A program made the position numbers and the translations under genes. The notes beneath the pieces were generated by a model. It had not been told where the DNA came from. It searched no databases and worked only from the letters and a program-made list of their open reading frames with translations. A DNA stretch of 12,536 nt from Clostridia bacterium (GTDB lineage: Bacteria > Bacillota > Clostridia > Oscillospirales > Butyricicoccaceae), in the NCBI GenBank assembly GCA_900763355.1, contig CAAFJY010000149.1, positions 1 to 12,536 of the forward strand, given 5' to 3'. Of the stretch, positions 1 to 7,082 are shown one piece after another (within the stretch, counting starts at the first letter, position 1; the number at the start of each line of letters is the position of its first letter).

Positions 1-908
1 GCTTCGTCACCGTGGCGTCCACCGGCTCCATCAGCCAGGCCGCCGCCCGTCTCTACCGCTCCCAGCCCAACCTGTCCTATACCCTCAAGCAGCTGGAAAA
101 GGAGCTGGGCTATCCCCTCCTGGTGCGGAGCAACCACGGCGTCACCCTCTCCCCCGGGGGGACGGCCTTTTTGTCCTATGCCCAGAAGGCCCTCCGGGCC
201 TTTCAGCAGCTGCAGAACTTCAGCTCGGCCCCCTCCGCCGAGGGGGTGCCCCTCCTCCGGCTGGCGGCCATGCCCTTCTGCGGGGCCACAGAGGCCGTGC
301 GCCAGCTCCTCCGCCGGGAAAATCCCCTTCCCCACCAGATCCTCCTCAACGAGGAGATGCGGGAGGATCTCATCGCGGGGCTCAACGCCCGGCAATACGA
401 CCTGGGCTTGGCCTATGCCTATGTGGGCAGCCGCCACGATTTTCTCACCCAGCTGGACATGAGCGAGCTGGAATGCACCCCCCTGGCCCCCTGTGTCCCC
501 TGTGCCCTGGTGGGCCGGGGGAGCCCCTGGTATGACCAGCCCCCGGCCTTTGTCACGCCGGAGAGCCTGCGGCGGCTCCACCGGATCTATTACGCCAAGC
601 GGGGGCATCTGTCCTATTCCCGCACCCAGAGCCGGGAGCTGGCCGACTGTGCCGGGACGATCCTGGCGGGGGATCTCCTGGATCTGGAGATGCTGCTCAA
701 CACCCTCCCCGCCTTTGACCTGGCCCCCTGCTCCCCCTCCCTGCTGCGTCAAGGAAAGAGCATTCACCCCGGCCTGCGCTGCATCCCCATCCAGGGTGTG
801 GAGCTGGATGGCAGCTATTATGCCGTCTACCGCAAAACCGCACCGCCCATCGGCTTGGCGCTGTCCCTGATCAATCTCCTCCGCCAGCGGCTGGAGGGGC
901 AGAGCTGA
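1..908 (+). CDS. LysR-family transcriptional regulator (5' end outside window)
   Basis: The frame is open from the first bases of the window (F-V-T-V-A-S-T-G-S-I-S-Q-A-A-A), so the true start lies upstream; a GTG at 12 is inside the helix-turn-helix and is not a credible start. The first visible residues form the LysR winged helix (SISQAAARLYRSQPNLSYTL followed by a short linker and the LxRSNHGVxLSPGG segment). The rest, about 220 residues, fits the two-lobed effector-binding domain, although that half is poorly conserved and the ligand cannot be read from it. LysR proteins bind DNA as tetramers and usually control an adjacent gene in response to a small metabolite. The target here is unknown: its divergent neighbour, if any, is left of the window, and the next gene has its own promoter. 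Family assignment is firm, specificity is not. Confidence 0.9.
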   Translation, partial: FVTVASTGSISQAAARLYRSQPNLSYTLKQLEKELGYPLLVRSNHGVTLSPGGTAFLSYAQKALRAFQQLQNFSSAPSAEGVPLLRLAAMPFCGATEAVRQLLRRENPLPHQILLNEEMREDLIAGLNARQYDLGLAYAYVGSRHDFLTQLDMSELECTPLAPCVPCALVGRGSPWYDQPPAFVTPESLRRLHRIYYAKRGHLSYSRTQSRELADCAGTILAGDLLDLEMLLNTLPAFDLAPCSPSLLRQGKSIHPGLRCIPIQGVELDGSYYAVYRKTAPPIGLALSLINLLRQRLEGQS

Positions 909-929
909 GCCGTCTGCTATCAAAATTCC

Positions 930-969
930 ACATACCAAACCGAAAAATTTTGAAGATTTTTTGGTATGT
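930..969. repeat. Inverted repeat downstream of the LysR gene
   Basis: ACATACCAAA at 930-939 is matched perfectly by its reverse complement at 960-969. The AT-rich interior has A and T runs on either side. It lies 22 bp after the LysR stop codon. It could form a weak 10-bp hairpin ending the LysR transcript, or be a protein-binding dyad. No long U tract follows directly, so an intrinsic terminator is not clear. Confidence 0.45.
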
Positions 970-1047
970 TGTCGGGTTTTTATGCAGGTTTTCCGGTTTT
1001 TCTCGGTTCTTCCGGGAAAGAGCGCCCATTTTTCGTCAGGTTTCCGG

Positions 1048-1076
1048 TTGAGTTTTGAGCAAATTGCGTTTATAAT
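1048..1076 (+). promoter_or_regulatory. Sigma-A-type promoter of the ymdB-pgeF pair
   Basis: TTGAGT at 1048-1053 and a consensus TATAAT at 1071-1076 are separated by exactly 17 bp, in an AT-rich gap between GC-rich genes. A short CCCCC/GGGGG hairpin (1095-1107) lies in the resulting leader, directly before the AAGGAGG ribosome binding site at 1109-1115. Confidence 0.8.
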
Positions 1077-1121
1077 AGTTCTATTCTGCAAAGACCCCCG
1101 CTGGGGGCAAGGAGGAAGCGC

Positions 1122-1889
1122 ATGGTGATCCTGGCCATCGGCGATGTGGTAGGCGACCCGGGGATGGACATCCTCTGCCGCCGCCTGGGGCGGCTTCAGC
1201 GCCAGGTGGGGGCAGACCTCACCGTGGTCAACGGCGAGAACGCCACCGGCCGGGGCATCACCCCCGCGCTGGCGGAGGACATTTTCTACGCCGGGGCCGA
1301 TGTCATCACCCTGGGCAACCACACCTTTGCCAACCGGCAGATCTGCGATTACCTGGACGAGCAGCCCCACATCCTCCGTCCCCTCAATTTTCCCGCCCAG
1401 CAGCCCGGCCAGGGCAGCGTGGTGGCGGAGGTCCAGGGCAGGCGGGTGTGCGTCGCCAACCTCCAGGGCCGGGTGGGGATGGACTACAACGTCTCCTCCC
1501 CCTTTTCCGCCGCCGACGCCCTTTTGCGGGAGACAGAGGCCGACCTCTTCCTCCTGGATTTTCACGCCGAGGCCACCTCGGAAAAGCTGGCCATGGGCTA
1601 TCACCTGGCGGGGCGGGCCGCCGCCGTCTGGGGCACCCACACCCATGTCCCCACCGCCGACGAGCGCATCCTCCCCGGGGGGACGGGCTACATCACCGAC
1701 GTGGGCATGACCGGAGGCTTTGACTCGGTCCTGGGCGTCCGGTGGGAGCAGAGCGTCGCCATGTTCCGCGGGGAGCTGGCCCCCCGCTTCCAGTCCTCGG
1801 ACCAGAACAAGCAGATCCAGGGCGCGGTCTTCACCATCGACAACAGCACCGGCTGCTGCACCCAGGTGCAGCGGGTGGTATTTTCCTGA
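1122..1889 (+). CDS. ymdB: YmdB-like metallophosphoesterase (TIGR00282 family)
   Basis: 255 residues, the usual size for this family. The dinuclear-metal motifs are all visible: GDVVG with Asp8, NGENA with Glu39-Asn40, GNHTF with Asn66-His67, FHAEATSEK with His148, and GTHTHVPTAD with His173 and His175; GMTG follows near the end. Characterised members such as B. subtilis YmdB hydrolyse 2',3'-cyclic nucleotides and act in the cytoplasm. In Bacillus the protein affects biofilm formation and motility, which cannot be assumed here. The ATG at 1122 is supported by AAGGAGG seven bases upstream and by the family's conserved N-terminus (VILxIGDVVG). The gene is first in a two-gene unit, with pgeF 50 bp downstream. 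In many Clostridia ymdB sits beside rny, which is not seen here. Family call is firm; the substrate is inferred. Confidence 0.93.
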   Translation: MVILAIGDVVGDPGMDILCRRLGRLQRQVGADLTVVNGENATGRGITPALAEDIFYAGADVITLGNHTFANRQICDYLDEQPHILRPLNFPAQQPGQGSVVAEVQGRRVCVANLQGRVGMDYNVSSPFSAADALLRETEADLFLLDFHAEATSEKLAMGYHLAGRAAAVWGTHTHVPTADERILPGGTGYITDVGMTGGFDSVLGVRWEQSVAMFRGELAPRFQSSDQNKQIQGAVFTIDNSTGCCTQVQRVVFS

Positions 1890-1939
1890 TAAACCCCTCA
1901 TCCCTCATCCATCTTGTGCGAAAAGGAGCGTTTTTCCCT

Positions 1940-2749
1940 ATGTCTGAACTGCGAAAACAAACCAAGGACGATGTGGTCTACTTCGCCTCGCCCCAGCTCC
2001 AGGTCTATCCCCGGCTGCGCCACGCCTTCTTCACCCGGGTGGGCGGCGTGTCCCAGGGGGCCTATGAGAGCCTGAACTTCCGCCGTTCCTCCCAGGACAC
2101 CCCGGAAAATGTGCGGGAAAACTTCCGGATCGCGGCGGGCGTTTTGGGCTTCACCCCGGATCATATCGCCCACACCACCCAGAAGCACACCGACAACATC
2201 GTGGCCATCACCGAACCCACCCGCGAGATGCTCACCGTGGGCGACGGGGTGGACGCCCTGGTCACCAATGTCCCCGGGGTGGTCCTCACGGGATTTTATG
2301 CCGACTGCCAACTGGTGATGCTCTACGACCACAAAAACAAGGCCTGTGGCCTGGTCCACGCCGGCTGGCGGGGCATCTGCCAGGAGATCGTCCGCAAGAC
2401 CATCGAAAAAATGCACGAGCTCTATGGCACCGAGCCCTCGGAGCTCATCGCCGCTGTGGGGCCCTCCATCTGCCGTTCCTGCTTCGTCACCGACGACGAC
2501 GTCCCGGAAAAAATGCGGGAGACCTTTGGCGGGATGGTCCAGGAATACATGTACCGGGAGGGGGAAAAGTGGTGCGTGGACCTGAAAAACATCACCTACA
2601 CCATGCTCCTCCGGGCCGATGTGCTGGCCTATAACATCGACATCTCCAACTACTGCACCTGCTGCGGGGACAAAAAGCTCTTCTGGTCCCACCGCCGCTG
2701 CGGCGAGGACCGGGGCGTCCACGCCGGGATGATCGCCATCACGGAATAA
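1940..2749 (+). CDS. pgeF: PgeF/YlmD (DUF152) multicopper-like purine nucleoside-active protein
   Basis: 269 residues from the ATG at 1940, chosen because AAAGGAG lies at 1922-1928 and because the family begins close to the F-x-S-P-x-L segment; a longer in-frame extension from 1742 runs through ymdB and is rejected. Family metal ligands are present: His83 in QKHTD, Cys123 in YADC, and His140 in the hallmark HAGWRG. The C-terminal CTCC and FWSHRRCGEDRG motifs are also typical. Members were first called polyphenol oxidases (laccase-like). Later work shows they phosphorolyse or deaminate purine nucleosides, and in E. coli YfiH/PgeF removes errors in peptidoglycan stem peptides. Which of these applies here cannot be told from sequence. 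It probably shares the ymdB promoter and ends at the terminator at 2765-2800. Confidence 0.92.
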   Translation: MSELRKQTKDDVVYFASPQLQVYPRLRHAFFTRVGGVSQGAYESLNFRRSSQDTPENVRENFRIAAGVLGFTPDHIAHTTQKHTDNIVAITEPTREMLTVGDGVDALVTNVPGVVLTGFYADCQLVMLYDHKNKACGLVHAGWRGICQEIVRKTIEKMHELYGTEPSELIAAVGPSICRSCFVTDDDVPEKMRETFGGMVQEYMYREGEKWCVDLKNITYTMLLRADVLAYNIDISNYCTCCGDKKLFWSHRRCGEDRGVHAGMIAITE

Positions 2750-2764
2750 CCGAAAAAAATACAA

Positions 2765-2800
2765 AGCCTCCGCCGTCTGTCTGACGGCGGAGGCTTTTTT
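2765..2800 (+). terminator. Rho-independent terminator, probably bidirectional
   Basis: A perfect 13-bp stem (2765-2777 with 2783-2795) encloses a five-base loop and is followed by six T residues. An A run at 2753-2759 gives a T tract on the other strand, so the same hairpin can also end the leftward ABC-transporter operon whose last stop codon is at 2839. Confidence 0.93.
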
Positions 2801-2838
2801 ACATTTCAAATCTTCCAAACAAACGCTTTTTCCGCGGC

Positions 2839-3606
2839 TCAGCCCTGGCTGTACCGCTGGAGGAACTTGCGGGTGCGCTCCTGCTGGGGCGCGCCGAAGA
2901 CCTGCTCCGGGGGCCCCTCCTCCACGATGACGCCCCCGTCCATAAAGACCACCCGCTGGGCCACGTCCCGGGCAAAGGCCATCTCGTGGGTGACCACCAC
3001 CATGGTCATCTTTTCCTGAGCCAGCTCCCGGATGATCTTGAGGACCTCGCCGGTAAGCTCCGGGTCGAGAGCCGAGGTGGGCTCGTCGAAAAAGAGGATG
3101 CGGGGATCCATGGCCAGAGCCCGGGCGATGGCCACCCGCTGCTGCTGCCCGCCGGAGAGCTGGCAAGGATAGGCGCTCTCCTTGTCGCTCAGGCCCATCT
3201 TGTCCAGAAGGGCCCGGGCCTTTTCCACCGCCTGATCTTTGTTCCGCTTGAGGACGCGGATCTGGGCGTCGGTGAGGTTTTGCAGCACCGTCCGGTGGGG
3301 GAAGAGGTTGAAGTTCTGGAACACCAGCCCGAAATAGCTCCGGGCCCGGCGCAGCTCATTTTTCCCGGCATAGACGGCCTTCCCGTTCTCGCCGGGGGTG
3401 ACCACCGCCTCCCCCAGGTAGGAAAGGCTCCCGCCGGTCATTTCGGTCAGGAGGGTGGCGCAGCGGAGAAGGGTGGATTTTCCCGAGCCGGAGGGGCCGA
3501 TGATGGCCACGGTCTCCCCTTCCTCCACGGTCAGGTCGATGTTGCGCAGGACCTCCAGCTTGCCGTCATAGGTCTTCTGCAGGTTTTTGATGGACAGCAG
3601 TTCCAT
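2839..3606 (-). CDS. Polar amino-acid ABC transporter, ATP-binding protein (GlnQ/HisP type)
   Basis: 255 residues, standard for single-domain amino-acid importers. ABC motifs occur in order: Walker A GPSGSGKST (37-45), Q-loop Gln97 in VFQNFNLFPH, signature LSGGQQQR (150-157), Walker B ILFFDE (170-175) with D-loop SALDPE, and switch His207 in VVVTHEM. The protein dimerises on the cytoplasmic side and couples ATP hydrolysis to uptake through the permease encoded just upstream. It is the last gene of the operon, starting 13 bp after the permease stop with a GGGGGCGGGAG purine-rich site before the ATG. The FQNFNLFPH and THEMAFAR signatures place it in the polar amino-acid uptake (PAAT) group. The amino acid carried is not identifiable from the ATPase. 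Confidence 0.96.
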   Translation of the reverse strand: MELLSIKNLQKTYDGKLEVLRNIDLTVEEGETVAIIGPSGSGKSTLLRCATLLTEMTGGSLSYLGEAVVTPGENGKAVYAGKNELRRARSYFGLVFQNFNLFPHRTVLQNLTDAQIRVLKRNKDQAVEKARALLDKMGLSDKESAYPCQLSGGQQQRVAIARALAMDPRILFFDEPTSALDPELTGEVLKIIRELAQEKMTMVVVTHEMAFARDVAQRVVFMDGGVIVEEGPPEQVFGAPQQERTRKFLQRYSQG

Positions 3607-3619
3607 GCTCCCGCCCCCT

Positions 3620-4276
3620 TTACTGATAATAATTCAGGCGCTTTTCCAGCGCGCTCATGAGATAGGCCATGACCCCGTTAAAGATGTAATAAAACACCCC
3701 CGCGGCAAACAGCGTCACCAGGCCCGGAGAGCCCGGGCTGGCAGTGATTTTTTTTGCCAGGGTAAACATTTCCGTCACTCCGATGGCCGAGGCCAGGGAA
3801 GTGTCCTTGACCAGGGTGATGACCTCGTTGGTCACCGAGGGGAGGATGCGCTTGACCACCTGGGGCAGGATGATGTGGAAAAAGGTCTGACCCTTGGTGT
3901 AGCCCAGCACCTGGGCGGCTTCGTACTGCCCCTGGGGGATGGATTCGATGCCGCCCCGGTAAATTTCCGCGAAATAGGCGGCATAATTGATGACAAAGGC
4001 CGTGATGGCCGAAATAAACCGCCAATTTCCCGGCACCCGCGCCCCAAAGAGAAGGCTGGGACCGAAATAAACCACGATGAGCTGGAGCATCAGCGGCGTC
4101 CCCCGCATGATGGAGATATAAATGGTGATGAGCCACCGCAGGGGCTTGAAGCGGCTGCGCCGTCCCAAGGCCACCAGCAGCCCCAGGGGCAGAGAGCCCA
4201 GCAGGGTCAGGGCAAAAATCGCCACGCTGGTGCCGAAGGCACCCCACAGCTGGGTCAGCATGGTAGAGATCGTCAT
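3620..4276 (-). CDS. Polar amino-acid ABC transporter, permease (HisM/GlnP type)
   Basis: 218 residues with several hydrophobic spans (about 15-37, 47-70, 88-105 and near the C-terminus), the normal layout of a PAAT inner-membrane subunit. The RGTPLMLQL motif (58-66) and the cytoplasmic EAA loop (EAAQVLGYTKGQTFFHIILPQ, starting near 119) that docks onto the ATPase are both clear. A single permease gene is present, so the channel is presumably a homodimer. It lies between the binding-protein and ATPase genes. The 128-bp gap from the binding-protein gene holds a strong hairpin, unlike the 13-bp gap to the ATPase. The upstream site before the ATG (GAGGATTCCCCT) is only moderate, consistent with lower expression than the binding protein. 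Confidence 0.95.
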   Translation of the reverse strand: MTISTMLTQLWGAFGTSVAIFALTLLGSLPLGLLVALGRRSRFKPLRWLITIYISIMRGTPLMLQLIVVYFGPSLLFGARVPGNWRFISAITAFVINYAAYFAEIYRGGIESIPQGQYEAAQVLGYTKGQTFFHIILPQVVKRILPSVTNEVITLVKDTSLASAIGVTEMFTLAKKITASPGSPGLVTLFAAGVFYYIFNGVMAYLMSALEKRLNYYQ

Positions 4277-4330
4277 AGGGGAATCCTCGTTTCAATGGGA
4301 TCGGCCGATGCCGTCAGGAAGTTCATCACG

Positions 4331-4372
4331 GCACGGCCGGCGGCGGCCAGTGGGCCGCCGCCGGGACCGTGC
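4331..4372 (-). promoter_or_regulatory. GC-rich intercistronic hairpin between binding-protein and permease genes
   Basis: GCACGG and GGCGGCGGCC on one side pair with GGCCGCCGCC and CCGTGC on the other around a four-base loop, giving an 18-bp stem with a two-base bulge. No T tract follows in the direction of transcription, so it is not a classical terminator. Such hairpins after a binding-protein gene commonly protect its mRNA 3' end and partly uncouple downstream expression; that role is inferred here. Confidence 0.7.
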
Positions 4373-4404
4373 GATTTGAGAAATGAAAAAGTGCTTTGCC
4401 AAGG

Positions 4405-5268
4405 TTACTTGCAGAGGCAGAGGCTCTCCAGAACCAGGCCCTTGTCCACATAGGCTTCGCCGATGGACATCATGGTCCCATCCTCGGCCATCTTCAGCAG
4501 TTCGGCGTTCACAGCGTCCCGCAGCTCGGTGTTGCCTTTGAGGAAGCCGATGGCGTATTGCTCCGTGGAGATGGCGTCATCCAGGATGACATAGTCCCCC
4601 TCGTTGTTGGCCGCCTGATAGGCGGCCACGCCCAGATCGGCGGCCACAGCGTCCACGCTGCCCTGGGCCAGCTCCATGAAGCCCATGTTATAGTCGCCCA
4701 GCTCCACGACCTCCTTGAGGGAGCTCTTGAACTCCTCGTTGGCCTCGATGGCATCCACCGCGGAGGAAGCCGCCTGGGCCATGACGGTCTTGCCCGCCAG
4801 GTCGGCCATGGAGGTGATGCCGCTGTCGGCCTTCACCACCAGGACGATCTTGTTTTCCACATAGGGATCGGACCAGGTGTATTCCTCCTCGCGGCCGGTG
4901 TAGGTGAAGCCGTTCCAGATGCAGTTGATGGAGCCGGCCTTCAGCTCAGCGTCCTTGGTATCCCAGTCGATGGCGACGGCCTCGAAGTCCCAGCCGAGGC
5001 GGGAGCACAGCTCCTTGGCCATGGCCAGATCAAAGCCGTCGTAGCTGCCGTCCTCGGCGATGAAGCCGAAGGGAGGGAACTCGGCGTCGAAGCCCACGAT
5101 GAGCTTCTGCTTTTCGCCGGAGGGCTGGGTGTTGTCCTCCTGCCCGGCGGCGGGGGTGTTCTGATCGTCGGTGGTGTTGTTTGCGTTGTTGTTGTCGTTA
5201 TTGCTGCCGCAGGCGGCCAGGCTCAGGCACAGGACCATGGCCAGCAGAAGAGCGATCCATTTTTTCAT
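4405..5268 (-). CDS. Polar amino-acid ABC transporter, substrate-binding lipoprotein
   Basis: 287 residues. The N-terminus is a lipoprotein signal: two lysines, a hydrophobic core and a SLAAC lipobox, so Cys20 would become the lipidated first residue. An Asn/Asp-rich flexible tether (about 21-50) follows, and then the type II periplasmic-binding fold starting at LIVGFDAEFPPFGF with the GFDLAMAKEL and GFTYTGREEEYTWSDPY segments typical of family 3 solute-binding proteins. It captures an amino acid outside the membrane and delivers it to the permease. The conserved FPPFGF entry and the acidic residues after it do not decide between glutamine, cystine, arginine or another substrate. The ATG at 5268 has CTGGAGG eight bases upstream. 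First gene of the operon, with its own promoter at 5309-5336. Confidence 0.95.
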   Translation of the reverse strand: MKKWIALLLAMVLCLSLAACGSNNDNNNANNTTDDQNTPAAGQEDNTQPSGEKQKLIVGFDAEFPPFGFIAEDGSYDGFDLAMAKELCSRLGWDFEAVAIDWDTKDAELKAGSINCIWNGFTYTGREEEYTWSDPYVENKIVLVVKADSGITSMADLAGKTVMAQAASSAVDAIEANEEFKSSLKEVVELGDYNMGFMELAQGSVDAVAADLGVAAYQAANNEGDYVILDDAISTEQYAIGFLKGNTELRDAVNAELLKMAEDGTMMSIGEAYVDKGLVLESLCLCK

Positions 5269-5308
5269 TGTGTTTTCCTCCAGAAGTTTGTTTGGATTTG
5301 ATGGTCTT

Positions 5309-5336
5309 ATTTTACCACTTTATCACGCTAATTCAA
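5309..5336 (-). promoter_or_regulatory. Promoter of the amino-acid ABC transporter operon
   Basis: On the minus strand TTGAAT (5331-5336) and TAAAAT (5309-5314) are 16 bp apart within an AT-rich gap. The ribosome binding site GGAGG is at 5277-5281. No T-box, S-box or other riboswitch signature was recognised in the short leader. Confidence 0.7.
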
Positions 5337-5453
5337 TAGATTTTCGCGCTAATATTTCATAAAAAATCCGCGGCTTTTCTGTGTACTCTGCACAATTTTC
5401 CGGAAAATCGCCCGTTTTTCGCCCAATTTAACCCATTTCAGGCCCTTTCCAGG

Positions 5454-5479
5454 CAAAAAAGCGCCCCGGGAGGGGCGCT
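5454..5479 (-). terminator. Rho-independent terminator after the MBL-fold hydrolase gene
   Basis: Read leftward, AGCGCCCC pairs with GGGGCGCT around a four-base loop and is followed by a run of T (5455-5460 on the plus strand are A). It starts 17 bp after the stop codon at 5496. A second, mutually exclusive stem (CCCCGGGAG with CTCCCGGGG) overlaps it. Confidence 0.85.
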
Positions 5480-5495
5480 CCCGGGGCCGGGGATC

Positions 5496-6128
5496 TCATT
5501 TCAAAACCGGCGCGGAAAAGACCAGCGTCCCCGCCGTCTCCCGCCCGATGTCCGTTTCCCCGCCGGGGAGAAAGCGCACATCCTCCCGCAGGGACAAAAA
5601 GGGCTCCGCCGTCCCGATCTCGTCATAGCCCACCGCCCCCCGGCGGTAGTGCATGGGGACAGCCCATTTGGCACCCAGGGCCCGGACCATGGCGTCGGCC
5701 TCCCGGGGCCCGATGGTATAGAACCCGCCCACGGGGACCAAAGCGCCGTCCACCCGGCCGATCTGTTCCCGCAGCGCCGGGGTCAGGGGATGGCCCACAT
5801 CCCCCAGGTGGGCGATGCGGATGCCGCCGTATTCCAGCACATGGATGCGATTGGGCCCCCGCAGCGCCCCCGCTTCCCCATCGTGGAAGCAGTCAGCCCC
5901 GGTGATGACAAAGGGGCAGGGCACCGTTTTTCCGGAGAGGGTCACGGTCTCCCGGGCATTGTGGTCCCGGTGTCCATGAGAGCACAGGATCGTCTCCGCT
6001 TCCAGACGCAGGGGCGGCAGCCCCGGCACCGACTCGTCCCCATAGGGGTCCAGGACAATGCGATAGTCCTCCGCCGCCAGGGTGAAGCAGGAATGTCCGC
6101 GCCAGGTGAGATGAATGCTGGATCCCAT
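5496..6128 (-). CDS. Metallo-beta-lactamase-fold hydrolase (COG2220-like)
   Basis: 210 residues. The zinc-site signature SHGHRDH (His51, His53, Asp55, His56) is intact, with further candidate ligands at HLGD (His107, Asp110) and MHYR (His160). The opening LTWRGHSCFTL and DPYGD segments match the UlaG-like/UPF0173 group of small MBL hydrolases. The physiological substrate of most of this group is unknown and nothing here indicates one. The ATG at 6128 is preceded by GAAGGGAG. The gene follows the pyridoxamine kinase-like gene by 15 bp, so the two are almost certainly cotranscribed. It ends at a strong terminator. Fold assignment is firm; a specific reaction should not be claimed. Confidence 0.9.
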   Translation of the reverse strand: MGSSIHLTWRGHSCFTLAAEDYRIVLDPYGDESVPGLPPLRLEAETILCSHGHRDHNARETVTLSGKTVPCPFVITGADCFHDGEAGALRGPNRIHVLEYGGIRIAHLGDVGHPLTPALREQIGRVDGALVPVGGFYTIGPREADAMVRALGAKWAVPMHYRRGAVGYDEIGTAEPFLSLREDVRFLPGGETDIGRETAGTLVFSAPVLK

Positions 6129-6143
6129 AGGCTCGCTCCCTTC

Positions 6144-6995
6144 TCAGTCGTCCCCGGCGGGGCGGCGCAGCAGCCGCCACAGCTGGGTCTCAAAGGCTAC
6201 GCCATAGCGGGGCTCGGTGCCCTGGGCGTTGGTGGCCCGGATACATTCCCGGATGAACTCCGCCGCCCCCTGGGCGGCGCCGGCCAGTCCCGCTCCCCGC
6301 AGCAGCCCGCCCAGGAGGACAGAGGTGAACAGATCCCCCGTCCCGGGGTAGGCCCCCGGCTCCTCCCCGGTCTGCACCGGGGTGAGGGCCCCGGTCTCCC
6401 GGTCAAAGCACAACGCGCCCACCGTCCCCGGCTCCCGGGAATAGCCTGTGAGCACCACGGAGCATTCGCCCCCGCGGCTCAGCCGAAGGGCGGCCTGTTC
6501 GGCGTCCAGCGCCCCGGTGAGGAGGGCGTCGGGGCTTTCGCCCAGCAAAATAGCCGCCTCCGTCAGGTTGGGGGTGATGAGATCGGCCCCCCGCACCAGC
6601 CGCCCCATCCCGGCGCACATCCCGGGGGTATAGGTGCGGTAGAGCTTCCCGTGGTCGGCCATCACCGGATCCACCACCCGGAGCCCCCCCTTCCCCCCAA
6701 ACTGGGAGAAGAAATCCTCCACCACGGCGATCTGGTCCTCGCTGCCCAAAAAGCCGCTGTAGATGGCATCAAAGGTCAGGTCCAGCCGCTTCCACTGGGC
6801 GGCGATGCGCCCCATCTCCTGGGTGAGATCCAGAAATGACACCTCGCCAAAGCCGCCGGTGTCGCTGGACAGCACGGCGGTGGGCAAAGGACAGCACTGG
6901 CTCCCCATGGCCGACAGAGCCGGTGCGATGACTGCCAGGGAGCACCGTCCCACCCCCGCCACATCGTGGAGGGCCGCAACGCGGGGCGTTTTCAT
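6144..6995 (-). CDS. Pyridoxamine/pyridoxal kinase-like protein (PfkB/ribokinase superfamily)
   Basis: 283 residues from the ATG at 6995; an in-frame ATG at 7031 would add twelve residues, but AAAGGA sits eight bases before 6995 and the conserved family N-terminus begins there (K-x-P-R-V-A-A-L-H-D-V-A-G-V-G-R). Kinase motifs are present: the N-terminal SLAVIAPALSAMG and DTGGFG segments, TPNLTEA near 141-147, and the anion hole and catalytic base in YPGTGDLFTSV with Asp221. PdxY/PdxK enzymes phosphorylate pyridoxamine, pyridoxal or related pyrimidines in the vitamin B6 salvage pathway. The DVAGVGRCSL opening is typical of clostridial proteins annotated as pyridoxamine kinase. Whether its preferred substrate is a B6 vitamer is inferred from the family. 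It leads a two-gene unit with the MBL hydrolase. Confidence 0.88.
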   Translation of the reverse strand: MKTPRVAALHDVAGVGRCSLAVIAPALSAMGSQCCPLPTAVLSSDTGGFGEVSFLDLTQEMGRIAAQWKRLDLTFDAIYSGFLGSEDQIAVVEDFFSQFGGKGGLRVVDPVMADHGKLYRTYTPGMCAGMGRLVRGADLITPNLTEAAILLGESPDALLTGALDAEQAALRLSRGGECSVVLTGYSREPGTVGALCFDRETGALTPVQTGEEPGAYPGTGDLFTSVLLGGLLRGAGLAGAAQGAAEFIRECIRATNAQGTEPRYGVAFETQLWRLLRRPAGDD

Positions 6996-7013
6996 ACCGA
7001 TCATCCTTTCTCG

Positions 7014-7044
7014 AAAAGGGGGCCGGGCCATGCGGCCCGGCCCC
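7014..7044 (-). terminator. Hairpin terminator after recR
   Basis: A perfect 11-bp GC stem (7019-7029 with 7034-7044, four-base loop) is followed leftward by C and TTTT. The T tract is short, so termination may be partial. That would let some transcription pass into the kinase gene, whose start codon is 24 bp further on and which has no evident promoter of its own. Confidence 0.7.
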
Positions 7045-7082
7045 TCTCTTCTGTGTGCATATTTTTTCGGAGAGCGGAGCCG

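Noticed and set aside
1742..1939. N-terminal extension of the PgeF frame into ymdB
   Set aside because: The extension runs out of frame through ymdB with Pro/Gly/Arg-rich shadow sequence; AAAGGAG at 1922-1928 fixes the start at 1940.
6996..7031. Twelve extra residues on the pyridoxamine kinase-like protein
   Set aside because: The ATG at 7031 lies within the recR terminator hairpin and lacks a ribosome binding site; the conserved N-terminus and AAAGGA favour 6995.
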